Of a stretch of DNA of 64,000 nt, positions 11,636-21,262 are shown one piece after another. The position numbers and the translations under genes were made by a program. The stretch lies in assembly GCF_001465345.1 (NCBI RefSeq), contig NZ_CP013655.1:1662673-1726672 (forward strand), given 5' to 3'. This DNA comes from Enterococcus rotai (GTDB lineage Bacteria > Bacillota > Bacilli > Lactobacillales > Enterococcaceae). Position 1 is the first letter of the stretch; every line of letters starts with the position of its first letter. Under the pieces are notes generated by a model. It had not been told where the DNA came from. It ran no database searches and worked only from the letters and a program-made list of their open reading frames with translations.

Positions 11636-12067
11636 ATGTTCAGTTATACAGATATGATTTTGTCAGTAATGCAACGAGTTGAAGTCTACAATGAGATTTT
11701 TAATGCCATTTCTAAGGAAGTACAAGAGAACAGCTGTAGCCAAGCCATTAACAGAAGAGGGAAAGATACGTATTTATTTTGCCGCAGTAATGTTAATCGG
11801 TTCTTTGTAGAAGAAGAAATTTTTAGAAAAAATTTAGTATTTTATGGCGAAAAAGAAGCAACAAAAATTTTGTTGGAAGGTTTAGATACCTATAAAGAAG
11901 GAATCTACTTTTGGCTAGAAGCTTTAAATGACAAATGTGAAGTGATCGATGAAATTAAATACAAACGCGGATTGAATAGTACGGAGAGTTCGTTTAGATT
12001 GATCAATCAAGCATGTAAAGAGGCATGCGGTGGTATTCAAAGTGCACATAGTGTACATAAAATGTAG
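11636..12067 (+). CDS. Hypothetical protein, 143 aa
   Basis: A soluble, mostly helical 143-aa protein without a recognised domain, signal peptide or membrane segment. Cysteines cluster near the C-terminus (NQACKEACGG). The ATG at 11636 has a strong GGAGGAGA ribosome site; an upstream in-frame ATG at 11618 lies in front of that site and is rejected. It has its own promoter (11556) and a terminator at 12212 and stands alone. Function unknown. Confidence 0.75.
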   Translation: MFSYTDMILSVMQRVEVYNEIFNAISKEVQENSCSQAINRRGKDTYLFCRSNVNRFFVEEEIFRKNLVFYGEKEATKILLEGLDTYKEGIYFWLEALNDKCEVIDEIKYKRGLNSTESSFRLINQACKEACGGIQSAHSVHKM

Positions 12068-12211
12068 ATAGAAACGGTTATTGAATAAGCTCTATTTTTT
12101 TGAAATAAAATAGTTTAGTCGAAATAATTAGCACAAAAAATAGCTGGTAAGTAATTTTTATTGTATTCATATTGTAATTTTTTGATTATTTATTTGAGAT
12201 TATATTAAATG

Positions 12212-12248
12212 CCAAGATGATTATTTAGTTCATCTTGGTATTTTTTTG
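12212..12248. terminator. Terminator between convergent genes
   Basis: ccaagatga pairs with tcatcttgg, followed by a seven-T run on the + strand. It lies between two convergent genes and may serve both. Confidence 0.8.
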
Positions 12249-12251
12249 TTT

Positions 12252-12569
12252 CTAGAGTGAGCACTCGAATTTTTCAATTAGAGTATCTAAAGATAGGTCT
12301 ATTTCATCGATATTATCATCATTTCTTGTTAAAAATAGTGGTGGAGAAGAATACATATCAATCAATTTTGTTCCAATTGGCGCCGATTTCATGAAAGATA
12401 CTGTAATCTGAGGGTGAGAAATTGAGTCACCACAAGGGCCAGCAACCAAATAGGCTAACTCTATTGTATCGTCATCAATCGTTTTAAGGCGATAATAACC
12501 ATCTATAATAAATTTTTTTTCCTCACAAAAAACAGTCATAAGTTTATCAAGCTTCTTTTTTCTATTCAT
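12252..12569 (-). CDS. Hypothetical protein, 105 aa
   Basis: A 105-aa soluble protein with no recognised family. The first 15 residues are basic (MNRKKKLDK), the rest acidic with beta-rich spacing. The start is supported by AAAGGAGCG on the minus strand seven bases before the ATG. It converges with the previous gene and lies next to the WxL-locus regulator, which is transcribed away from it. Function unknown. Confidence 0.65.
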   Translation of the reverse strand: MNRKKKLDKLMTVFCEEKKFIIDGYYRLKTIDDDTIELAYLVAGPCGDSISHPQITVSFMKSAPIGTKLIDMYSSPPLFLTRNDDNIDEIDLSLDTLIEKFECSL

Positions 12570-12928
12570 TTTCTCGCTCCTTTTTAATTATTGTACCATA
12601 TCCATTTAAATAGAAAGTAATCATTAAGCGATGTTATAAATAGCTATTTTACTTAATACGTATCCAAAATAAATACTATAAAATAAATAGCAAACCAAAA
12701 TGGATTCACAGAATTCTCAAATATTTGTGTTATTTATCAAAAAAATGATAAATAAATGATGTGAATTGTATAGACTTGGTAAATGAAATAGATTAAACTT
12801 ATTTTAGTTTTGAAATATATCAAATTTATATCACGTTTATAACTTTTTTTAAAATTGTTTTCACATGAAATGACAAATGATAGTAAGGATGGCTGATTAG
12901 CCAACAAAATGATAAAGGGGAACACCAT
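12570..12928. other. AT-rich divergent intergenic region with a 10-bp inverted repeat
   Basis: A 359-bp region between divergent genes. ttatttatca (12730-12739) is perfectly inverted as tgataaataa (12746-12755) around six A residues. A weak promoter candidate for the regulator gene (TTGTTT at about 12858, then TGATAG) lies near its 3' end. No coding sequence was recognised. Confidence 0.5.
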
Positions 12929-13618
12929 ATGTACAACATAGGATTTGTGATACTAGATAATGCAGATGAACAAAAATACATAGATTCATTGAAAAGTACT
13001 CAGCTGCATATGCATCCAATCAACAAAGAAGAAGTAGCTGAAACAATAGCGAATTACGATGGTGTTGTTATTAATGAGCAACATATACACAATATTGGTG
13101 CGATTTGTGAATTGATTATTCTATTAAAGAAAAAATCTAATACGTTTATCTGGGTGATTTCAGAACGTATGAATAAAATGAATCATATTGTTTATTTGCA
13201 GCTTGGTGTTGATGGGATCCTAGATAACGAATCTGATCCGGAAGAACATAAACTTCTAATGATAAATGCATGTAATAGATATAATCAAACATATCCAACT
13301 ATGGAAAAAACGGTAAAAAGTGAAAGTGATGCTACGGAGCTTCAATTACGTCCATGTAATTTTAGTGTCTTATTAAATGGGAAAGAAATCAGCTTAACAA
13401 AATTAGAGTTCAAAACGATTGAGTTTTTACAAACGCAGCAAGGGATTGCAGTTTCTTATGAAGATATTTACAAAAATGTTTGGGAAAACGAAGGGGCCGA
13501 CAAACAGTATCGCGTGTCCAATTTGATTTTTCACCTAAGACAAAAAATTGAAACCGATGCGGCACATCCCAAATATATTAAAACAGTACGTTCCAAAGGC
13601 TACAAGTTAGCTTTATAA
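12929..13618 (+). CDS. Winged-helix (OmpR/PhoB-type) transcriptional regulator of the WxL locus
   Basis: A 229-aa protein. The C-terminal half (about residues 130-229) is a clear OmpR-type winged helix (ISLTKLEFKTIEFL to YIKTVRSKGYKL). The N-terminal half has the length of a receiver domain, but I cannot find the acidic pocket, phospho-Asp and Lys of a normal receiver, so it may respond without phosphorylation. No histidine kinase is nearby. Its place directly upstream of and in line with the WxL operon suggests it controls that locus, as similar regulators do in other enterococcal WxL clusters. Start ATG 12929 after aaagggg. Confidence 0.8.
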   Translation: MYNIGFVILDNADEQKYIDSLKSTQLHMHPINKEEVAETIANYDGVVINEQHIHNIGAICELIILLKKKSNTFIWVISERMNKMNHIVYLQLGVDGILDNESDPEEHKLLMINACNRYNQTYPTMEKTVKSESDATELQLRPCNFSVLLNGKEISLTKLEFKTIEFLQTQQGIAVSYEDIYKNVWENEGADKQYRVSNLIFHLRQKIETDAAHPKYIKTVRSKGYKLAL

Positions 13619-13949
13619 AAAAAGATTCATAGAATGAGTTTTAAGTGAGATCTGTCATGGCGGTTGCCCTTGAGGCAATGACGGTGGCAAAAACAAGTGA
13701 ATGACGTTTTCTCTTTTTCAAGCCAACTGTTGAGCATAAACAAAATAGAGAAAATCAGTGTTCTTTTGCAAAATCCAGATAGAGAACAGCCATTCTCAGT
13801 GGAATAATAAACAAAAGGTAAACACTAATTTTCCCCTGCATTGTGAATGTATCAAAAAAGTAAACAATTGGCAAGGAAAATAGAAATAGATTGTGCGTTC
13901 TCTTAAGACAGACGTACAAAAAATTGTTTTGGGGAGGAGTTGAGAATAG
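13619..13949 (+). promoter_or_regulatory. Upstream region of WxL locus 1
   Basis: A 331-bp non-coding region before the large adhesin. A bulged hairpin (gtcat/atgac with ttgcc/ggcaa) lies at 13657-13683, and a partial palindrome, gagaacagccattctc, at 13782-13797. The long distance suggests a regulated promoter with an operator for the regulator just upstream, but no convincing -35/-10 pair is visible. Confidence 0.4.
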
Positions 13950-16900
13950 ATGAAAATCGGAAAAAAGTCTTATTTTATTGGACTACTGGTTATTTTGTTC
14001 AGTATTCTAGGTGTGATTTTACTTAAAAGTACAACACAAATCAAAGCGTCGGAGGAACCTATGTCTGAGCAGGCGCAAGATCTTGAGCAAAATTCATTAA
14101 GTTTACCTAAAACTAAAGCGGACCTGCATAATCAAGATATAATTACGATTCCTCAAATGGAGTCATATATGGATGGAACGAATTATTTATCACCTCAAGA
14201 AAGAACAGGTGATAAGATTACTGGGGCAATGACTGCTGACGAGTATAAACTAAGATATGAAATGTTAAATGCTCAGCAGAATGAAGCTTGGAATACAAAA
14301 TACAATTTTCGTCCAGAACTCAATGTAAAAAGAGTGGGTACACTTGAGGAGTTCAGAGTTGCATATAATGATAATGCTGTATCGAAAATTGAGCTGACGG
14401 CTAATATCAGTACCTCCGGAACAACGAATGCCCCAACTCTAAGTAGAACTGAATCTATCGAGATTGATGGAAAAGGAAACAGCTTGTATTTGAGAAATGG
14501 TTCTCTGAATGTAGATGACTTAGCTAGCTTAGCCAGCTTTAAAGGAGCTTTTTCAGATGCTCCTGTATTCCATATGCATGATATTGAGCCTAGTAATGCA
14601 ACTTCGGCAGGTGCAGCAGAAGCTGCGCCTCATTGGGCATTTGTGAATGGATCAGGTAGCCTAGCTGCCAATACTGGTAGACGTTTTTGGCAGTACCGAA
14701 TAGGGAACATCCATACGCCGACAGGAGCTATGACCACCAATGGGAATAGTTTGATTGCTGGTCGTTTAATTGGTGGAAATCAGGCCAATATTAGTTTGTG
14801 GGGACATAATGAAATTGTTTCTGCGGCTGAAAACTTCTATACAGGTGGTCTTGATGTTGAGCCATATACCTATTATAAGGGAGCAATTGCTCGTTATAAC
14901 TATTCAACGGTTTGGTTTATTCGCGATCCAAAGACAAGTGTAGATAGTACAGGAACTGGAAAGTTTCTCATTGGTGAAGGTGCATTTGTCTATTTAAATA
15001 ATACAGGTTCAGGTACTACTTATCCTGGTACGTATGAATGGTATGATGAGATTAACGTAGGCAAAAACGCAACTTATAATGTAAATGTACCTGGTGTCGC
15101 TGTAGAATTTAACGTGGACAATGGGAAATTTATTGCCAATGAGGGATCAACAGTAAATCTTCTGAGTCGAGCGGGCAGCCGTCCAACATTAAGTGCAGGG
15201 TCCTTTATTTCTACACATGGTTCTACTCAGAATCCAAGTAATGTCAGCTATGAATTCAAACCAAAATCAAACTTATTTGTTATTGGAAGTAATAGTGGAG
15301 GAGTTGTTGGGTATAACTCAACAAATGGTGGTCATAAGATAGAGTTAAACGGGCTTGAATCTTTTGATATCCGAAACACATATGGTGGCACTAGTACAAA
15401 CAATGCGTTTCTTCAAGATCAAACTACTGCAAGTACTCGAGGGACAAATAGTTTTGTGATCCGTAACTCGGATATTTCAACTTGGAATAATGCTGCTGAT
15501 ATTGACGGAGCACCTACCTATGATTATAGTAATGTTGTTGATTTTACTGTTACAACAGCTGTTGCTAATGGAGCAGTAACCAGTAGTGATAATGATTTAC
15601 AAAATCAGTACAATCGACCAGGATTTAAGCGTATTTCCGGAATGAATAGTATACCAGAACTTACTTGGACACCAGTAACTGATGCGGATCTCAATCAGCG
15701 CACACAAGTGTTGATTGGTTATACTGCTGTAGGGGGAACTGAACCATTTGATGAAAATGGTGATGCAAAAGTAAAACCAGTTTATGCTGACAGTGTACGT
15801 AAAGCTTATGTGGATTATATAGATACATTAGGTAATACTTATGTTGGAATAAGTTCAAATGATACGTATGTTAATTGGAAAAGTGTTGACCACGCAATAG
15901 CTGGCTTTCAAATTGCTAAGCAAGATATGTTTGGAACACCATATCGAGCATCAATAGTTAATAATGTATTAACACCTTATAATACAGGTGAAAAAATCGC
16001 AACTACAGTAATCGATATAACCCCACCTGAACCAGCAATTGTCACAGGTGATAAAGTAACGAATGGCACAAAACAATTGATTGGTAAAGACGCTGAACCA
16101 AAAGCTAAAATTTATGTTGACATCAACGGAGTCCGCCAAACGACTGTTGGGACAGTGAATGACGATGGTACGTGGTCCTATAATTTACCTCGCTATTTAA
16201 ATACAGGTGAAATAGTCCAAATCTTCCTAGAAGATAATGCGGATGAAATTACTGAGAAGCTAGACCCCGCAGTACCAGTAACCAACAGCGCTAACGGAAA
16301 CATCAATCCAGCAACGGAATTGAAGTACCGTGATGCAACGTTTAAGGCGGCTACCAAATATACAGTAGAAGACGGAATTCCAGATAAGCCATTGATGGAA
16401 AAAACAGTTATTTCTACTGGCGATAAAACAACGCAAGTCGGTGATATTCTAACGTATACACTGAAAGCTACAAATGGTAAAAACGCTAGTCTTGATGCTG
16501 TTTGGCACACGGTTACGATAAAGGACACGATTCCAGACGGGTTAAAATTTGATCCTGCAACAGCAGCTGTAACAATCAATGGAGTAGCTGCTGCAGAGAC
16601 CGATTTTACTTATGATGTAGATTCTCGTTTGTTGACAGTGAATGTTGGGAACCTGAAAGCAGGTGCATCCGCTACAGTAACCTTTAAAACCGAAGTTGAA
16701 CAATCAGCAGTGGGTAAGGTAATCAATAACGTAGGGACTGCAACTGGTTTTTCTCCAAGAGAATCTGGTGAATTCATAGAAGGTCCTGATGATCCAAATA
16801 GAGCTCATGATGTATTTGCTAAAGATGCTAATGTAGACAATCCAGGAGGAAGTATTTTTGGAATTCTGGAGCTTGTTTCAGCGCCTAAAAATATCAATTT

Positions 16901-17300
16901 TGGAACAACCAAGTTTAGTCCTAAAGGAACAAACATCAATAATCCTTCTTATGAGGGTGGCGATTTAGTTGTTAAGGATGGTCGAGCAGTGCAAGAAACA
17001 TGGACATTGAACGCCCGCTTAGACAAAGAATTAGCTAAAGTTGGAGAGCCTCAAACGTTTATCCCTAGAGCGATTCGTTATGTTCATCAAAATGACGAAA
17101 TTACTTTGATGGGGGCATCCCAACCGATTGTTTCACGAAAAAATGCAAATAATGATCCTTACAACATCAGTGGTACATGGTCGCCTGATGGTGATGGTTT
17201 TAAATTAAAAGTAGAATCCGGTCAATCCATAGATGCTGGAAAATACGAAGCAACCATCGTTTGGGAATTAGTAGCAGGACCACCACCGGCAAATCCATAG
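13950..17300 (+). CDS. Large WxL-domain surface adhesin
   Basis: A 1116-aa secreted protein. An N-terminal signal peptide (hydrophobic at 8-27) is followed by a beta-helix/pectate-lyase-like adhesin region (about 110-540), an Ig-like segment (about 690-760) and a DUF11/isopeptide-type repeat (about 811-950). The C-terminal WxL domain (about 970-1116) has both motifs, WTL at W1018 and WEL at W1105. WxL domains bind peptidoglycan non-covalently, so it should coat the cell wall. It has the same general plan as the 885-aa protein at 46911. First gene of a co-directional operon reaching 21979; start ATG after GGGGAGGAG. Confidence 0.9.
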   Translation: MKIGKKSYFIGLLVILFSILGVILLKSTTQIKASEEPMSEQAQDLEQNSLSLPKTKADLHNQDIITIPQMESYMDGTNYLSPQERTGDKITGAMTADEYKLRYEMLNAQQNEAWNTKYNFRPELNVKRVGTLEEFRVAYNDNAVSKIELTANISTSGTTNAPTLSRTESIEIDGKGNSLYLRNGSLNVDDLASLASFKGAFSDAPVFHMHDIEPSNATSAGAAEAAPHWAFVNGSGSLAANTGRRFWQYRIGNIHTPTGAMTTNGNSLIAGRLIGGNQANISLWGHNEIVSAAENFYTGGLDVEPYTYYKGAIARYNYSTVWFIRDPKTSVDSTGTGKFLIGEGAFVYLNNTGSGTTYPGTYEWYDEINVGKNATYNVNVPGVAVEFNVDNGKFIANEGSTVNLLSRAGSRPTLSAGSFISTHGSTQNPSNVSYEFKPKSNLFVIGSNSGGVVGYNSTNGGHKIELNGLESFDIRNTYGGTSTNNAFLQDQTTASTRGTNSFVIRNSDISTWNNAADIDGAPTYDYSNVVDFTVTTAVANGAVTSSDNDLQNQYNRPGFKRISGMNSIPELTWTPVTDADLNQRTQVLIGYTAVGGTEPFDENGDAKVKPVYADSVRKAYVDYIDTLGNTYVGISSNDTYVNWKSVDHAIAGFQIAKQDMFGTPYRASIVNNVLTPYNTGEKIATTVIDITPPEPAIVTGDKVTNGTKQLIGKDAEPKAKIYVDINGVRQTTVGTVNDDGTWSYNLPRYLNTGEIVQIFLEDNADEITEKLDPAVPVTNSANGNINPATELKYRDATFKAATKYTVEDGIPDKPLMEKTVISTGDKTTQVGDILTYTLKATNGKNASLDAVWHTVTIKDTIPDGLKFDPATAAVTINGVAAAETDFTYDVDSRLLTVNVGNLKAGASATVTFKTEVEQSAVGKVINNVGTATGFSPRESGEFIEGPDDPNRAHDVFAKDANVDNPGGSIFGILELVSAPKNINFGTTKFSPKGTNINNPSYEGGDLVVKDGRAVQETWTLNARLDKELAKVGEPQTFIPRAIRYVHQNDEITLMGASQPIVSRKNANNDPYNISGTWSPDGDGFKLKVESGQSIDAGKYEATIVWELVAGPPPANP

Positions 17301-17316
17301 GAATAGAGGAGAAAGT

Positions 17317-17673
17317 ATGAATAAAAAATTATTATCTATCTTATTATCTTCTATTCTGGGGTTGGTGATAGTTACGCAGTTTTCATCAACTGTGAGTGCT
17401 GCTGAAAACCAAAATGGGGGACAAGTAACGACTGAAGGAATCATTACGTTCTATGAAGACGCAACAGAGCCGACAACGGAACCGACAACAGAGCCTTCAG
17501 AGCCAACACCGACTAGTCCTTCCGAACCCAAGGTCATAAAACCTGTTGGAAGATATCCTTCTACTGGGGAAATCATCAAAGGTTCTATTGGGATTAGCGG
17601 AATTGCTTTAGTTAGCATCGCACTTTTCCTTTTCTTTAAGAAACGAAAAAAAGAACAGGAGGCAGATAAATGA
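17317..17673 (+). CDS. Small sortase-anchored protein of the WxL locus
   Basis: A 118-aa surface protein with a signal peptide (about 1-28), then a short strand motif EGIITFYED (about 41-49), a Thr/Glu/Pro-rich linker and a C-terminal sorting signal YPSTGE with a hydrophobic segment and a KKRKKE tail. The sorting motif has Y in place of the L of LPXTG. Small LPXTG proteins of this kind are regular members of WxL clusters. The strand motif resembles those in the two following WxL-type proteins. Its stop overlaps the start of the next gene (ATGA). Confidence 0.88.
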   Translation: MNKKLLSILLSSILGLVIVTQFSSTVSAAENQNGGQVTTEGIITFYEDATEPTTEPTTEPSEPTPTSPSEPKVIKPVGRYPSTGEIIKGSIGISGIALVSIALFLFFKKRKKEQEADK

Positions 17674-18476
17674 AAAAAAGATTATTGATCATTGCTGCCA
17701 GCATGCTGCTTTTAGCGACAGTGGGAACAAAAAATCCAGTGTTTGCTGAAAAAAATAATGTGATAGGGCACGGAACAGTTGAATATACTGGGGAACATCC
17801 AAAAGAACCAGTCGATCCTGAAAATCCAGTCAAACCAGTTGACCCAGGTCCAGGCCCTTCAACCGATGGAGATCTTAGATTTGAGTTTGCCCCAACGTTA
17901 AACTTTGGCAGAAGTAAAATTACTGAAACAGACCGTAATTTCTACGTAAATGCGCAACTATTTCATGATGGAACAGCAGCTAGAGGAAACTTTTTGCAAA
18001 TCACTGATTCTAGGCCCGAAGGTTCAGGTTGGACGCTTCAAGTTAGGCAAGAATATCAATTTAAAAATGATGTCATTCAGGATGATAAAGAGAAAGAATT
18101 GAGAGGGGCAGTCTTATCCTTTGATAAAGCGTGGGCAAACTCTGCGTATACTCAAGAAAAATCGCCCCAACTCAGTAAAGATATCATCCAATTGAATGCA
18201 CCTGGAACAACGTTTCCGGTAGCTTCTGCTGATCAAGGTCAAGGGAAAGGAACTTGGATCATTTCGTTTGGTGCGTCCGCAGATAATAGCCAAGACCAAC
18301 CAAATACTCTTTTCCCTAAAGTGGATGAAAAAAATCAACCGATCTTAGACGAAAATTTTGAAAATCAGCAAGTCTATGGAAACAAAGCAATTTTTTTATC
18401 TGTGCCGGATACAGTAAAAATTCATCCAGTACAATATCAAACCGAGTTAACTTGGATATTAGCCGAGTTACCATAA
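17670..18476 (+). CDS. WxL-domain surface protein
   Basis: A 268-aa secreted protein with a signal peptide ending near FAEK, strand motif GHGTVEYTG, a Pro-rich linker (VDPENPVKPVDPGPGP) and a WxL domain with WTL at W121 and WIL at W262. It should attach non-covalently to peptidoglycan. It overlaps the previous gene by four bases and is followed 32 nt later by another WxL-type gene, which supports coordinated amounts of the proteins. Confidence 0.9.
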   Translation: MKKRLLIIAASMLLLATVGTKNPVFAEKNNVIGHGTVEYTGEHPKEPVDPENPVKPVDPGPGPSTDGDLRFEFAPTLNFGRSKITETDRNFYVNAQLFHDGTAARGNFLQITDSRPEGSGWTLQVRQEYQFKNDVIQDDKEKELRGAVLSFDKAWANSAYTQEKSPQLSKDIIQLNAPGTTFPVASADQGQGKGTWIISFGASADNSQDQPNTLFPKVDEKNQPILDENFENQQVYGNKAIFLSVPDTVKIHPVQYQTELTWILAELP

Positions 18477-18508
18477 AACACACACATAAAAACTAGGAGG
18501 AAACACAC

Positions 18509-19360
18509 ATGAAATTCAAATCACTATGTACACTAGCAGTAGTAGCTGCAATCACAACAGGAGCTTTAGCACCAATGGCAGCAAATGCAGCAAACAAAAC
18601 ATTACCTGGTAAAGGTGAAGTAACATACGAAGAAGACAGCACTACAAACAAGCCAGGAGATCCAGAAATTCCTGGTGGAACAGATCTTGATCCAGATAAA
18701 GACAAAAACCCTGATATTAACATCAATGAAGATGGCGGACCAATCACAATCGATGTTGTGTCGAATTTAACGTTCCCTAACCAAAAAATTGGTGTATCAC
18801 CAGAAGCAACAAAAGCATTTGCGAATCCAGTTACTTTAACTTTGAATGATGCAGCAGAAGGAAAAGAAGCAACTAAAGTGACTCGTGGTAACTATGTACA
18901 ATGGACTGACAAGCGCGCAGGAAATGACCACAAATACGAAATCAAAGCAGCATTGACTCAACAATTTACTAATGGTTCAAACAAATTAAACAATGCAACC
19001 ATCACTTACTCTAATGGGTTTTTAAACTCTGATATGCCAGCAGCTAACTGGTCAGACAAACGTCCAGAATCTAACATCGTGTTAGCACAAGGTGCTGATG
19101 GTGGTGCAGGAGAGTCACAGCTAGTCTATGATAATAACAGCACTTCAACTGGAGCTCAAGGGTTGGGTACATTCTATACTGAATTTGGAACATCAACGCT
19201 TGATGTGAAAAACACTCTTGGTGAATCTTCAACTGGTACAGCAGACAAATCTGTTGAATTAATGGTTCCAGCTGGTCAAAACATTGTTAAAGGAACTTAT
19301 GTTGCGGCTATTACTTGGTCAATCGAGTACACTCCAGCACCAGTAACTCCAGCACCATAA
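18509..19360 (+). CDS. WxL-like surface protein with degenerate motifs
   Basis: A 283-aa secreted protein with the same layout as the WxL protein before it: signal peptide (about 1-28), strand motif GKGEVTYEED, acidic Pro-rich linker, and a beta-rich domain. The domain aligns in plan with WxL domains but lacks a clear first WxL motif, and the second reads WSI near the C-terminus. It may therefore bind differently or depend on partners. The ribosome site AGGAGG is strong and codon use is highly optimised, suggesting abundant expression. Confidence 0.82.
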   Translation: MKFKSLCTLAVVAAITTGALAPMAANAANKTLPGKGEVTYEEDSTTNKPGDPEIPGGTDLDPDKDKNPDININEDGGPITIDVVSNLTFPNQKIGVSPEATKAFANPVTLTLNDAAEGKEATKVTRGNYVQWTDKRAGNDHKYEIKAALTQQFTNGSNKLNNATITYSNGFLNSDMPAANWSDKRPESNIVLAQGADGGAGESQLVYDNNSTSTGAQGLGTFYTEFGTSTLDVKNTLGESSTGTADKSVELMVPAGQNIVKGTYVAAITWSIEYTPAPVTPAP

Positions 19361-19396
19361 TTAAAAGTAAAACATAATTTAAACGAAAATAGTCAA

Positions 19397-19446
19397 TACT
19401 CGAGGCACTGGTTCCTTCACTGGAATCAGTGACCTTGTTTTGAGTA
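19397..19446 (+). terminator. Imperfect hairpin between WxL and DUF916 genes
   Basis: aggcactggttcc pairs with ggaatcagtgacct, with outer arms tactc/gagta. A ttgtttt run lies inside the 3' arm. It could be a partial terminator or an mRNA stabilising or processing hairpin that lowers expression of downstream genes relative to the WxL genes. Confidence 0.5.
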
Positions 19447-19468
19447 AAGAATGGAAGAAGGAAATTTT

Positions 19469-20539
19469 ATGAAAAATAAACTAACATACATAGTAACAAC
19501 AATTCTTATTTCAATTATTACACTTGCCGCATGGTCAACCCACTCTTTTGCACAAGAAGCCGGTGGTGCTACAGGATTTGTTTATGAAATAAAATTTCCT
19601 GAAAACCAACAAAAAGAGGCCGGTTACTTTGATTTGAAAATGAAACCAGACCAAAAACAAACTGTGCAAATAGTACTTAAAAATCCCTCCGATAAAGAAA
19701 TAGCAGTAGAAACAAGCATCAATGGTGCCAAAACGAACATGAACGGTGTTTTAGAATATGGTCCAATCAAACTAAAAAAAGATGAGTCCTTAAAATATGA
19801 TTTCGTTGATATTGTGGAGGCACCAGAAAAGATTGTTTTAGCGCCAAACTCTGAAAAAACATTAGACATAGACATTACAATGCCGAAAGTTTCATTTGAC
19901 GGTTTGATCGTTGGAGGAATTCAACTAAAAAAAGCCGATGATGATAAACAAAAAACACAAAACGGTGCAAATGTTATTAACAAATATGCCTATGTAATTG
20001 CAATGGTTTTACAAGAAACCGACACTGAAGTAGTGCCAGAGCTGAATCTAAATAAAGTCAATGCAGGACAAGCAAACGCTCGTAACGTTGTTTACGTAGA
20101 TGTTTCTAATGTAGAAGCTAACTTTCTAGATAACTTGTCGATGGAAGCTCAAATCATGTCGGATAAAAGTGATGAAGTTTTATATGAAACAAAAAAATCT
20201 TCTATGCGGATGGCACCAAATTCTAATATGACATTTCCCGTAAGTATGCAAGGGGAAGAAATGGTTGCTGGAAAGTATCGTGCTCATGTACTAGCAACAT
20301 CGGGTTCTAGAAAATGGGAGTGGACAGAAGAGTTTGAAATTACCAAAGAAGAAGCGGATAAATTTAACCGAGAAGATGTTGGATTGGTGCAAGAAAAAGG
20401 CGTAAATTGGTTGTTGATCATCGGAGCAGCAATAGGCTTATTCGTGATAATATTAGTGATTTTCTTTATTATCCGTACAATCCGTAAAAAAAGAGAAGCG
20501 ACAAAAAAAGCAGAACGCCGTAAAAAGAAAAAGGAATAA
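19469..20539 (+). CDS. DUF916/DUF3324 WxL-interacting membrane protein
   Basis: A 356-aa protein with an N-terminal signal peptide, a DUF916 domain (about 30-150), a DUF3324 domain (about 155-300), one C-terminal transmembrane helix (about 311-334) and a very basic cytoplasmic tail (KKKKE). Proteins of this family (WxIP) are membrane-bound partners of WxL proteins. Start ATG 19469 after GAAGAAGG. The gene follows the WxL genes in the same direction and is part of the classical WxL cluster set. Confidence 0.9.
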   Translation: MKNKLTYIVTTILISIITLAAWSTHSFAQEAGGATGFVYEIKFPENQQKEAGYFDLKMKPDQKQTVQIVLKNPSDKEIAVETSINGAKTNMNGVLEYGPIKLKKDESLKYDFVDIVEAPEKIVLAPNSEKTLDIDITMPKVSFDGLIVGGIQLKKADDDKQKTQNGANVINKYAYVIAMVLQETDTEVVPELNLNKVNAGQANARNVVYVDVSNVEANFLDNLSMEAQIMSDKSDEVLYETKKSSMRMAPNSNMTFPVSMQGEEMVAGKYRAHVLATSGSRKWEWTEEFEITKEEADKFNREDVGLVQEKGVNWLLIIGAAIGLFVIILVIFFIIRTIRKKREATKKAERRKKKKE

Positions 20540-20574
20540 AAAGTGATACAGACAAATAAATGGGAGGAAGGATC

Positions 20575-21243
20575 ATGACAACATTAGATTGGTTTTTTAT
20601 TATAGGATTAGTGTTGGCGGTCCTTGCCGGCCTATTCTTTATCCTTTTTCTAATTTTAACAATCAGAACTGGGACTCAAGTAAAACATTTAAATAGGAAA
20701 AAAGCGAAAACAAAGAAGAAAAAGAAAAGACTCCGCATAGCAAGAAAGAAACTGATAAAGCGGAAAAAAAGACAACGCTCTGGTGCAATCCTATCATTGA
20801 TTTTTAGTTTATTATTGGGAGCAGGGGCTTTCTACGCTTCTTATTATCAAGCGATGAACTTAACTACAGATGATTCAGATTCGATTTCTAAAGGGTATTA
20901 TCTGTTAAGCGATTTTGAACAGGAATTGACAAAAGCTGGCAGTGCCTCTGAGTCACAAGAAAAAACGGTAACGAATTTACGCTATCTTGCCAACAGTATT
21001 GCTAGCTATGGAACGAAAAAGGCCAGTACGGTCAATACCCAAGAAGGACAACTAACACTAAATCGTTATTACAACGCCATGAAAGAGTTAGGCACAAATG
21101 TTATGAGAAACTATACTCAGATTTACAACAATCCTGATTTGGCAGAGAACTACCAAGAAGATGTTAAAAAAGTGAAAAAGTATGAACAAAAAGTATTTAA
21201 GCTGTACAATGTCAATGAAGCTGCTTTAGATCAGAAAAAGTAA
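20575..21243 (+). CDS. Two-TM membrane protein of the WxL locus
   Basis: A 222-aa protein not recognised as a known family. A hydrophobic helix at about 6-31 is followed by a strikingly Lys/Arg-rich cytoplasmic loop (about 40-68), a second helix at about 72-92, and an extracellular, mainly helical region (about 93-222). Start ATG 20575 after GGGAGG. Lying between the WxIP gene and the signal-peptidase-like gene, it is probably a structural or export helper of the locus (inference from position only). Confidence 0.75.
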   Translation: MTTLDWFFIIGLVLAVLAGLFFILFLILTIRTGTQVKHLNRKKAKTKKKKKRLRIARKKLIKRKKRQRSGAILSLIFSLLLGAGAFYASYYQAMNLTTDDSDSISKGYYLLSDFEQELTKAGSASESQEKTVTNLRYLANSIASYGTKKASTVNTQEGQLTLNRYYNAMKELGTNVMRNYTQIYNNPDLAENYQEDVKKVKKYEQKVFKLYNVNEAALDQKK

Positions 21244-21262
21244 ACAATTGAGGTGATTTATC

